Shown piece by piece: positions 1-5,325 of a stretch of 5,325 bases of DNA. The position numbers and the translations under genes are program-made. Location of the stretch: the NCBI GenBank assembly GCA_002400805.1, contig NVRG01000040.1:1-5325 (forward strand), in the 5' to 3' direction. Within the stretch, counting starts at the first letter, position 1; every line of letters starts with the position of its first letter. This DNA comes from Gammaproteobacteria bacterium. Its GTDB lineage: Bacteria; Pseudomonadota; Gammaproteobacteria; Nitrosococcales; Methylophagaceae. The notes beneath the pieces were generated by a model that was not told where the DNA came from, ran no database searches, and saw only the letters and a list, made by a program, of their open reading frames with translations.

Positions 1-294
1 GATTAACCCAGGCATGAGGGGTTCAAGTTCTTCGGTAATTCTCTGGGCATCAAGCTTGCCGAATAACTCTTCAAGATCCAGCAGTGTGTCGCTCATCGTA
101 TCTACGGTATCGCGAGCAATTTTGTCCGCCAAACGCGGAATGACACCCTGCCAACCTAAATATGGCGGTATACCGACAAAATCTAGCGGTTTGAACGCCA
201 TTTTTATTGCGAGAGAGTTTGTTCCCCAGCCTACAAGTGCGCAGATGAAGGGAATACTGATATATAACCAAGGGTCTAGCCAGAAATTTTCCAC
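1..294 (-). CDS. DUF445 family membrane protein, N-terminal part (runs off left edge)
   Basis: Reading the minus strand from a GTG at 294 gives 98 uninterrupted codons to the window edge. The protein begins MENFWLDPWLYISIPF. A hydrophobic segment lies at about residues 8-26. It is followed by GWGTNSLAIKMAF (22-34) and GIPPYLGWQGVIP (41-53), the conserved N-terminal signature of DUF445 (YheB-like) membrane proteins. After that comes a soluble, probably helical stretch (residues 57-98). The GTG start is supported by a GGAG ribosome-binding site (plus-strand CTCC, 303-306) eight bases upstream. A TAA lies in frame just upstream, with no ATG between it and the GTG. Members are inner-membrane proteins with no established biochemical function. 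The C-terminal portion is outside the window. It is transcribed divergently from the transporter cluster and need not be related to it. Family assignment is strong; function is unknown. Confidence 0.9.
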   Translation of the reverse strand, partial: MENFWLDPWLYISIPFICALVGWGTNSLAIKMAFKPLDFVGIPPYLGWQGVIPRLADKIARDTVDTMSDTLLDLEELFGKLDAQRITEELEPLMPGLI

Positions 295-332
295 GCTGAT
301 AGCTCCAGATTTAGCGTTTTATCTTGGTGGCG

Positions 333-361
333 ATTCTGACATCACTGCTAATGACTTTCAA
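333..361 (-). promoter_or_regulatory. Candidate sigma70 promoter for the DUF445 gene
   Basis: On the minus strand, TTGAAA (plus 356-361) is followed after 17 bases by CAGAAT (plus 333-338). These match the -35 and -10 consensus at 5/6 and 4/6 positions. The predicted transcript start is near 326, giving a leader of about 30 bases before the GTG at 294. It was identified by eye only; AT-rich DNA gives such matches by chance. Confidence 0.3.
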
Positions 362-423
362 ATACCTATTCGAAGAAATAGTCCAGAAGTGATGTTGAGC
401 AAATAATACTCAGTTGTTGGGGT

Positions 424-438
424 GTGCAGTATTTGCAC
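424..438. promoter_or_regulatory. Short dyad GTGCA-N5-TGCAC
   Basis: This is a perfect 5-base inverted repeat around GTATT in the divergent intergenic region, about 95 bases upstream of the candidate -35 box of the transporter cluster. It could be an operator half-site pair or chance. No regulator is assignable. Confidence 0.2.
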
Positions 439-454
439 CGAGCGTGTATTACTC

Positions 455-465
455 CTTATGATAAG
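455..465. promoter_or_regulatory. Palindrome CTTAT-G-ATAAG
   Basis: This is an 11-base perfect palindrome around a single central G. CTC and GAG flanks extend the symmetry if one base is bulged. It lies between the two divergent genes and is a candidate protein-binding site only. Confidence 0.2.
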
Positions 466-482
466 TGAGCAGATTGACTTTT

Positions 483-508
483 CTTGTAAATGAAGGGTTA
501 TGTACAAG
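483..508. promoter_or_regulatory. Inverted repeat CTTGTA-N14-TACAAG, candidate operator
   Basis: Perfect 6-base arms lie at 483-488 and 503-508, with centres 20 bases apart, about two helical turns. That suits a dimeric regulator. The dyad ends 24 bases upstream of the candidate -35 box at 533, a typical activator position. A direct repeat GTTAAT (508-513 and 516-521) abuts the right arm. No regulator family can be named from this alone. Confidence 0.3.
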
Positions 509-532
509 TTAATAGGTTAATTATCTGGTATT

Positions 533-560
533 TTGTATGTCCGTAGAGCCTGTGTATACT
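533..560 (+). promoter_or_regulatory. Candidate sigma70 promoter for the transporter cluster
   Basis: TTGTAT (533-538) and TATACT (555-560) are separated by 16 bases. They match the -35 consensus at 4/6 and the -10 consensus at 5/6. Transcription would start near 567 and give a leader of about 60 bases before the ATG at 628. It is the best promoter-like pair I see upstream of the cluster. Confidence 0.45.
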
Positions 561-627
561 GGGGCGTAGGATGGCAAGCTCGTCAAGCGGTGATTAACAT
601 CGACAATAATAAATAATAGGAAATTAT

Positions 628-1641
628 ATGAACATTAATCGGCACTTCCTAGCGTTGGCAGCGCTTTCAATTTCACTGCTATTGGGTGGCTGTTCAGGGC
701 ACATGATCCGAGACATGGCCGCCAGTGGCATGGTCGGATTCAGTAACGACTACGTTACTCCCTGGTTTTTAGCATCGGAAGATACCGATGTTATGTGCGG
801 CATGGGCGAAGGCCTTGCTGCCATGACCTACCCAATGGGGCCTAATGTCGATTCACTTATTCCTATGTTCAGCCTTGCTGCAGGCATGTGTGCCGATGAG
901 AGAAGCAAAGAAGAAGAGCTGCGTTACATCAGGGCGATGCGTAGAAATGACATTGAAACTGCTCAAGATGCTCGTACCATGCAAAAACGCTGGTTAGCCG
1001 TTGCCGCTAAGCGTCAGTATTTTGGTTATCAAGCGGGCGTTCGCGCCTGGGGTGAGCCGGGTGGAGAATGTCCAGAGTTGTCAGATTGGAATGACAATAT
1101 GAGTTATATGGTGGGTTTGCTTCTCGGTGTACAAGCCTTCCAGGCGGATTTTAACTTAGGCGCTGGCGTAGTACCTGGAGATATTGTCGCAAAAGTGATG
1201 TCAGGCATGACCTGTTTAGACAGCGATGAGTTTTGGGGATTACCTGCCGCCGTATTATCGATGACTGAAATTATGTTAGCGGGTGCTGGCGGCGACAAGG
1301 TGGCATTAGAGGTCGGTTATACAAAACTTGCTAGAGCCGCAGCAGTCGGTGAACGTTCTGGTGTGCGCATGGTGCATGCATTGCAGGTGACCCTATATGC
1401 AATGCAAGGCAATGAAGAGAGAGCCAAGCAAGTTATCCGTGATCACATGCAAAGCAAAAAAGAAGTTCCAGCCAATCCGGATTACAAATTGATGGATGAA
1501 ATGTCAACGCGACAAATTAAATTGATTTCTGACAAGATGTGGACGCAAGCTACAGGCCAGCGCACACCCTATGGTAAGTTAGGCACCTTTTGGGATGATA
1601 AGCGAATTGGCGGTGGCTTAGACATTGATGAATTGTTGTAA
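628..1641 (+). CDS. Met-rich lipoprotein, TatT-like component of a TRAP transporter
   Basis: This gene encodes 337 residues. The N-terminus has a charged start (MNINRH), a hydrophobic core and the lipobox LGGC, with lipidated Cys22 followed by Ser. It is therefore a lipoprotein and, with no Asp at +2, probably goes to the outer membrane. An AGGA ribosome-binding site (618-621) precedes the ATG. The mature part appears mostly helical, with no catalytic motif. It has four further cysteines (57, 88, 148, 196) that could form disulfides. Its 24 methionines (about 7%) are unusually many. The gene lies directly upstream of an AdeT1/2-type binding protein and a fused TRAP permease. That is the position of TatT, the TPR-like lipoprotein that associates with the binding protein in Treponema TPAT systems. 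The lipoprotein call is firm. TatT-likeness rests mainly on gene order and a loose N-terminal resemblance; TPR repeats are not obvious by eye. Confidence 0.75.
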   Translation: MNINRHFLALAALSISLLLGGCSGHMIRDMAASGMVGFSNDYVTPWFLASEDTDVMCGMGEGLAAMTYPMGPNVDSLIPMFSLAAGMCADERSKEEELRYIRAMRRNDIETAQDARTMQKRWLAVAAKRQYFGYQAGVRAWGEPGGECPELSDWNDNMSYMVGLLLGVQAFQADFNLGAGVVPGDIVAKVMSGMTCLDSDEFWGLPAAVLSMTEIMLAGAGGDKVALEVGYTKLARAAAVGERSGVRMVHALQVTLYAMQGNEERAKQVIRDHMQSKKEVPANPDYKLMDEMSTRQIKLISDKMWTQATGQRTPYGKLGTFWDDKRIGGGLDIDELL

Positions 1642-1653
1642 AAAATAAAGTCG

Positions 1654-1691
1654 AGTATTGCTCTCGCAATTACGCGAAACAGAGCAATGCT
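1654..1691 (+). other. Intercistronic stem-loop between lipoprotein and binding-protein genes
   Basis: Arms 1654-1664 (AGTATTGCTCT) and 1681-1691 (AGAGCAATGCT) form an 11-base-pair stem with one G-U pair. The 16-base loop can add a small inner CGC/GCG stem. No U-tract follows, so it is not a canonical intrinsic terminator. It lies 13 bases after the lipoprotein stop. Such hairpins often act as RNA processing or 3'-end-protection sites in operons, or as leaky attenuators. Its role here is inference. Confidence 0.5.
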
Positions 1692-1751
1692 TAGTGGATA
1701 ACAAATTTCTATATGTCCTTTGACAGAACGAATAAAAAGAGAGTAATAACC

Positions 1752-2774
1752 ATGCGAATTATGTTAAAAGCAAAAAAAGCCGTCGTAGCGATGGTCGCAA
1801 GCGTTGCGTTTGCCAGTGCCGCACAGGCCATAGAACTAAAAAGCGTCACAATGTGTGCATTTATGATGATGGGTGAAGGCGGCCCAGAGCATCAGATGTT
1901 GTTGGATTATCAAGCCGCAGCGCTGAACTGGGGCGTTAAGTTAGAACTTAAGTCTTATATGAACGAGAAAATTGTTACTGAAGAACTTAAGGCTGGTGTC
2001 TGTGATCTGGCGAATGTTACTGGTATGCAAGCGCGTAACTTTAATAAGTTTACGGGCACGTTGGGTTCTCCAGGTTCGATTCCCACCTATGAGCATTTAA
2101 AATTGGTGTTAGATACCTTGGCAACACCAAAAGCTGCGAAATACATGAAACAAGGTGAATTTGAAATTGTCGGTATCCAAAGCATTGGTGCGATATACTT
2201 ATTTACTAATGATCGCACAATTCAAAGTGTATCGGATCTGGCGGGTAAAAAAATGGGCGTTTTAGATAGCATGCCTGAGATGCGCCAAATGGTTGCCGAC
2301 ATGGGTATGACACCAGTATCTTCTACGGTGACGAACATATTTCAGAAGTTTAATAATGGTGTTATAGATGTGACCGGTGGTCCAGCCATTGTTTACGATA
2401 TTATGGAATTGTATAAAGGACTTGAGCCCAATGGTGGTATTTTGGCTGCGCCACTGGTGCAGGGTGATATGCAATTTGTCGCGCGTGCTAGTAAAATGCC
2501 AGAAGGTTTTGCGCAAAAGTCTCGTGAATATTTTGCAGGAAATTTTGAGTCGAGTATGACGCTTATTCGAGCCGCGGAAGAAAATATTCCAAAAAAATGG
2601 TGGATACCGATTCCAGAAGGTAAAGAAGGCGAGCTGAATGCTCAAACTCGTCGTATCCGTTTGGCCTTTAGGGATATGGGAGTATATGACCCTAAGATGT
2701 TGACGTTGCTGCGCAAGATTCGTTGTAAGCTCGATGCAACGCTTTCGGAATGTACCTCTAAGGATGCTGAGTAA
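1752..2774 (+). CDS. TRAP-type periplasmic solute-binding protein, AdeT1/2 (DUF6091) family
   Basis: The chosen ATG gives 340 residues. They begin with a classical Sec signal peptide: basic MRIMLKAKKA, a hydrophobic core, and AQA before a likely cut after residue 26. An AAGAGAG ribosome-binding site lies eight bases upstream. A longer frame from 1713 would add 13 polar residues before the signal and is less likely. Family hallmarks recalled for AdeT1/2 proteins are present: ARNFNKFTG (94-102), AGKK (164-167), PVSS (188-191), KFNNGVIDV (199-207), ELYKGL (219-224), QKSREY (255-260) and a C-terminal RCKL...EC element. Cysteines 35/84 and 325/334 suggest two disulfides. The DctP-like Gly-x-Lys-x-Arg ligand motif has Gly in place of Arg (AGKKMGVLD). 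In the model, the protein captures a solute in the periplasm for the permease encoded downstream. The substrate is unknown. Relatives labelled aminoglycoside efflux proteins have that name by inheritance; this sequence is a secreted binding protein. Confidence 0.9.
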   Translation: MRIMLKAKKAVVAMVASVAFASAAQAIELKSVTMCAFMMMGEGGPEHQMLLDYQAAALNWGVKLELKSYMNEKIVTEELKAGVCDLANVTGMQARNFNKFTGTLGSPGSIPTYEHLKLVLDTLATPKAAKYMKQGEFEIVGIQSIGAIYLFTNDRTIQSVSDLAGKKMGVLDSMPEMRQMVADMGMTPVSSTVTNIFQKFNNGVIDVTGGPAIVYDIMELYKGLEPNGGILAAPLVQGDMQFVARASKMPEGFAQKSREYFAGNFESSMTLIRAAEENIPKKWWIPIPEGKEGELNAQTRRIRLAFRDMGVYDPKMLTLLRKIRCKLDATLSECTSKDAE

Positions 2775-2788
2775 AAGGAATGATTGAT

Positions 2789-2815
2789 AACGGTGGCTAA
2801 AAGCCACCGTTTTTT
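2789..2815 (+). terminator. Intrinsic terminator between binding-protein and permease genes
   Basis: A perfect 10-base-pair stem (arms 2789-2798 and 2802-2811, core CGGTGGCT/AGCCACCG) closes a three-base AAA loop. It runs directly into a T-tract at 2810-2815. It lies 14 bases after the binding-protein stop and 55 bases before the permease start. It has all parts of a strong rho-independent terminator in the plus direction. Confidence 0.9.
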
Positions 2816-2869
2816 ATATCTGAGTTGTTTCTGTTTTTTGTCTATTAGTTTTTATTTAGGTGTGTTGTT

Positions 2870-4933
2870 GTGAGTGAAATGTCAGTGAAAGCAAAATCTC
2901 CGTTGGTGTCCTTATTAACAGATCGGTTGCCGATAACGGTGATACTGTTATTACTGATATTTTTAATCTTTGCTCGAACGGGAGAAAGTTTACACGGACA
3001 GCTAACCAAGGTGGGCGAACAACTTTGGGATGACTATTATGCTTTACGCGAAGATGTGCCAACACCTACCTGTAACAGGGAACCTGATATCGAGGCACGC
3101 CTAAATACGATGGAAGCCGAGGCGGCAGCTTCTGCAGATGACTTTGATTTGTTTGATGAGGGCTTTGACCGAGGATCGGCTCGCATATCCTTGGCGCGCC
3201 AAAAAACAGAATGTATTGCTTCTTATGCCTATGCGGAAAAATATCAGAGCATGGTAACACCAGGTGTTAAGGTTTTTCGCTATGCAGAACATCAGTTTGC
3301 TAGTGCCAGCCTGTATGCCACTGCGCAGCAACAGTTCTTTCTGGTGATATTGTTATTTGTGTCCGCCGCAGTTACTACTCATCGACGCCACCATATTGCC
3401 TTTCGTCCTGTTGATTCAACATTGGATCATCGGGTTTCGACGTCGCTACAGTTAATTGCCAATGCAGCGTTAGCGTTTTCAGCATGGAAATTTCTAGAGG
3501 GTACCTTAGGTTCTTCTATCGAGGCGAGTAATCTGGAAATAATCAATGGTTTGGCAATTGGCTCTACGGTGTTGGCGTTGGTAAGCCTTCTGCAGTTGAT
3601 TAACATGCCTAAGGATGCGAAACAGGGCGGCAGCTTGCTGCACGCATTGCTAACGGTGCCACTCTATACAATCACCATGTTGATTTTTGCCTTTATTACT
3701 TACGGGGTAAAAGGACATTTACCTGGACTGGCAATTTACTTTAGTGCTTTTTTTGAGAGTGCAGGTACTTATTTAGATGTGGCGCTGTATCTGTGGAGCG
3801 GCATGCTGTTAAAACAAACCCAGCTGGGCGAGCGGGTTTTTAGTTTGTTTACCCCCTGGCGTTTGCCTCCGGAATTGTTAGCCTTTGTTGCTGTTGTGGT
3901 AATGGCTGTACCTACGGCTTTTACCGGGGCATCGTCCATTATCATCTTGGCGATGGGAACCGTGGTCTATCGTGAGTTACGTAAAGTTGGCACGCGCCGT
4001 CAGTTGGCGCTGGCGACAACCGCGATGAGTGGTAGTTCTGGCATTGTTCTGCGTCCGTGTTTGTTAGTGGTGATAATATCTATTCTCAATAAAGAAGTGG
4101 TTACTGATGATCTTTTTTATTGGGGTGTCCGCGTATTTATGCTGACGGTAATGGTGTTTTTCTTTTACGCCTTGTTAACAAAACAGGAGCCGTTACGTGT
4201 TGCAAAAGTGAGTGAGGCGTTGTCACCATCATTCGACAACTTTAAATCACTGATTCCTTATATATTGGTGTTTGCGGTGATGATTGCGCTGTATGCAATC
4301 ACTCTAGATGCTTATATGGATCAATTTTCGGCACCGATTATGTTGCCCGTGTTAGTGATAGCCGTTATTTTCTTCGAGCGTAAGATAAGTAAAGCGGAAC
4401 CGATTTATCAAGATCCAGAGCGGATGGATTCGGTACGGGGCTCGTTAAACAAATCCATGGTAGATGCATCGATTCATATCGGCGCATTATTAATGCTAAT
4501 GTCTACCTTTATGGTGATTACCGGAATGGGTGGAAAGATGTTATCTGCAACATTCCTAACGGACTTTAATAGCACCTATGCGACCATGAGCGCCCTGGTG
4601 GTGATGTTCGTATTTATTGGTATGTTTGTGGAGTCAATGGCAGCGGTAGGTATGGTGTCGTTAATGATAGCGCCAATTGCTTATCAGCAGGGCATCAACC
4701 CTATCCACTTCTGGATGACTTGCCTGGTAGCATTGGAGTTAGGTTATTTAAGCCCACCGGTTGCGTTGAGTCATATCTTTACCCGCCAGGTAGTTGGTGA
4801 GAAAGAGTGTATATTGGCCTCTCAAGAAGGGCATAACTTCTATTACCGACATGAGAAATATTTACTGCCATTGATGGTAATGGGAACAACATTGTTATTG
4901 GTAGCATTTGGACCATTGATTTACGGTATATAA
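2870..4933 (+). CDS. Fused TRAP transporter permease (DctQ-like plus DctM), TatQM type
   Basis: This gene encodes 687 residues of an inner-membrane transporter. The first membrane segment is at about 20-35. A loop of about 118 residues (36-153) follows, acidic around 83-100 and with Cys68 and Cys115. Segment two is at about 154-170 and is followed by THRRHH, so by the positive-inside rule the loop is periplasmic. Further segments (about 191-210, 222-245, 258-278) complete a DctQ-like part. The DctM part begins near 284. Its signatures are FTGASSIIILAMG (351-363), SGSSGIVLRPC (387-397), GMFVES (584-589) and ELGYLSPPVALS (623-634), matching the two half-repeats of the TRAP large subunit. TRAP permeases use ion gradients to import solute delivered by the binding protein. 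The GTG start has an AGG five to ten bases upstream and an in-frame TAG before it; an ATG at 2879 is the alternative. No strong promoter is visible after the preceding terminator. Confidence 0.92.
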   Translation: MSEMSVKAKSPLVSLLTDRLPITVILLLLIFLIFARTGESLHGQLTKVGEQLWDDYYALREDVPTPTCNREPDIEARLNTMEAEAAASADDFDLFDEGFDRGSARISLARQKTECIASYAYAEKYQSMVTPGVKVFRYAEHQFASASLYATAQQQFFLVILLFVSAAVTTHRRHHIAFRPVDSTLDHRVSTSLQLIANAALAFSAWKFLEGTLGSSIEASNLEIINGLAIGSTVLALVSLLQLINMPKDAKQGGSLLHALLTVPLYTITMLIFAFITYGVKGHLPGLAIYFSAFFESAGTYLDVALYLWSGMLLKQTQLGERVFSLFTPWRLPPELLAFVAVVVMAVPTAFTGASSIIILAMGTVVYRELRKVGTRRQLALATTAMSGSSGIVLRPCLLVVIISILNKEVVTDDLFYWGVRVFMLTVMVFFFYALLTKQEPLRVAKVSEALSPSFDNFKSLIPYILVFAVMIALYAITLDAYMDQFSAPIMLPVLVIAVIFFERKISKAEPIYQDPERMDSVRGSLNKSMVDASIHIGALLMLMSTFMVITGMGGKMLSATFLTDFNSTYATMSALVVMFVFIGMFVESMAAVGMVSLMIAPIAYQQGINPIHFWMTCLVALELGYLSPPVALSHIFTRQVVGEKECILASQEGHNFYYRHEKYLLPLMVMGTTLLLVAFGPLIYGI

Positions 4934-4944
4934 AATACCGGTTT
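4924..4944 (+). terminator. Short hairpin over the permease stop codon, possible weak terminator
   Basis: CGGTAT (4924-4929) and ATACCG (4935-4940) form a perfect 6-base-pair stem around a five-base loop that contains the TAA stop (4931-4933). Only three Ts follow (4942-4944), so termination by this alone would be weak. No better terminator is visible before the next gene. Confidence 0.35.
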
Positions 4945-5251
4945 AAAGACCCTGCGGTGGTTTTCATGAGCCAACGCTAAGGGGGGCGCGTAAGCAATGT
5001 AATGCCGCGATTATGATGCAGAGATTTAACAGGAGTGTTGCATTGACCAGTGGCGATGAAAGGAATGTACTGCCTAGCCTGTATGATAATAAGCGAGCGC
5101 TTTGTTGGTGGGATTGATTATTGAATGGGTGTGTTTTAGGTTAATGGGAATGTTTGGTGCACTTGTCTAACAGTTAATTTAGAAACGATGCAAAACACGC
5201 GCCTCAATGTCATGCGTTAGGCTCTATTTGGTTTACTTCTGGTATTTAATT
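4945..5251. other. Intergenic region with no supportable gene
   Basis: About 300 bases separate the permease from the MerR-type gene. The longest plus-strand reading (from about 5013, 34 codons) is short and has no recognisable family. It does contain an AGGAG (5032-5036) upstream of an in-frame TTG. A G-run lies near 4981-4986. I see no tRNA, no CRISPR array and no IS end. The MerR gene's promoter should lie here, but none is convincing. Confidence 0.7.
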
Positions 5252-5325
5252 ATGATTTTTATAGGGGAGGCATCTAAGTTAAGTGGTGCTTCGGTAAAGG
5301 CCATTAGGCATTACGATGATATTGG
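5252..5325 (+). CDS. MerR-family transcriptional regulator, N-terminus only (runs off right edge)
   Basis: The last 74 bases encode MIF followed by IGEASKLSG and then VKAIRHYDDIG. This is the helix-turn-helix start of MerR-family regulators, whose typical pattern is IGE-x-A-K-x-x-G-V-x-x-x-x-IRYYxxxGLL. Only 24 whole codons are present, so the effector-binding half that would name the stimulus is missing. The ATG at 5252 places IGE at residues 4-6, normal for the family. An in-frame ATG at 5207 would add a hydrophobic, unlikely extension. The ribosome-binding site is poor. MerR proteins usually activate promoters with long spacers near their own gene; whether this one controls the transporter cluster is not shown. 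Confidence 0.85.
   Translation, partial: MIFIGEASKLSGASVKAIRHYDDI

Larger units (their letters stand above)
295..627. other. Divergent intergenic region without a gene
   Basis: This 333-base AT-rich region separates the minus-strand DUF445 gene from the plus-strand transporter cluster. I found no convincing coding sequence in it on either strand; the open frame that crosses 14-406 on the plus strand is the antisense shadow of the DUF445 gene. It holds candidate promoters for both directions and three short dyads, listed separately. Confidence 0.8.

Noticed and set aside
14..406. 130-codon plus-strand open frame
   Set aside because: It is antisense to the DUF445 gene over most of its length, its protein is low-complexity and Ser-rich with no family features, and the minus strand carries a conserved signature.
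1713..1751. Upstream ATG extending the binding protein by 13 residues
   Set aside because: The extension is polar and would push the signal peptide's basic start inward; the ATG at 1752 has a ribosome-binding site at proper spacing and a normal Sec signal directly after it.
2262..2807. 181-codon minus-strand open frame
   Set aside because: It lies antisense to the binding-protein gene, whose frame is supported by family motifs and a signal peptide. The opposite-strand protein has no recognisable features, and its start falls inside the terminator hairpin.
3101..3331. Minus-strand open frame inside the permease gene
   Set aside because: It overlaps the permease's extra periplasmic domain on the opposite strand and has no start context or family features; it is a shadow.
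5013..5117. Possible 34-codon small protein
   Set aside because: It is short, has no recognisable family and no clear ribosome-binding site for its ATG; the better-placed AGGAG serves only an in-frame TTG. There is not enough evidence to call a gene.
5165..5222. attC-like pair GTCTAAC ... GTTAGGC, 58 bases apart outer edge to outer edge
   Set aside because: The outer boxes fit integron recombination-site core patterns and nearly pair with each other, but the inner arms show only scattered complementarity and no clear L-box pair. No integrase or second copy is present. Probably chance.

Overview
The window looks like chromosomal DNA of a Gram-negative bacterium, most likely a marine-type gammaproteobacterium. 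This rests on a Sec-dependent periplasmic binding protein, an outer-membrane-type lipoprotein, sigma70-like promoter elements, moderate GC, and the protein families present. The taxonomic placement is inference from recalled family distribution, not from a database search.

Layout: (1) 1-294, minus strand, is the N-terminal part of a DUF445-family membrane protein that starts with GTG and runs off the left edge. (2) 295-627 is a divergent intergenic region with no gene; it holds short dyads and candidate promoters in both directions. (3) 628-4933, plus strand, is a three-gene cluster: a Met-rich lipoprotein (TatT-like), a periplasmic solute-binding protein of the AdeT1/2 (DUF6091) family, and a fused TRAP permease with DctQ-like and DctM parts. 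A hairpin lies between the first two genes. A strong intrinsic terminator lies between the binding protein and the permease. A short hairpin overlaps the permease stop codon. (4) 4934-5251 has no supportable gene. (5) 5252-5325 is the first 24 codons of a MerR-family regulator that runs off the right edge.

The central cluster has the composition of a TPAT system (tetratricopeptide-repeat-protein-associated TRAP transporter), known best from Treponema pallidum TatT/TatP/TatQM. In the proposed working, the lipoprotein sits at the outer membrane or in the periplasm and hands ligand to, or docks with, the binding protein. The binding protein then delivers ligand to the inner-membrane permease, which in TRAP transporters is driven by an ion gradient. 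The substrate cannot be read from the sequence. The binding protein lacks the usual carboxylate-binding Arg at the position where DctP-type proteins carry it. The permease has an extra periplasmic domain of about 118 residues between its first two membrane segments. Both periplasmic proteins are unusually rich in methionine. These are the points most worth following up. AdeT1/2 relatives are often labelled as aminoglycoside efflux proteins, and nothing here supports an efflux role.
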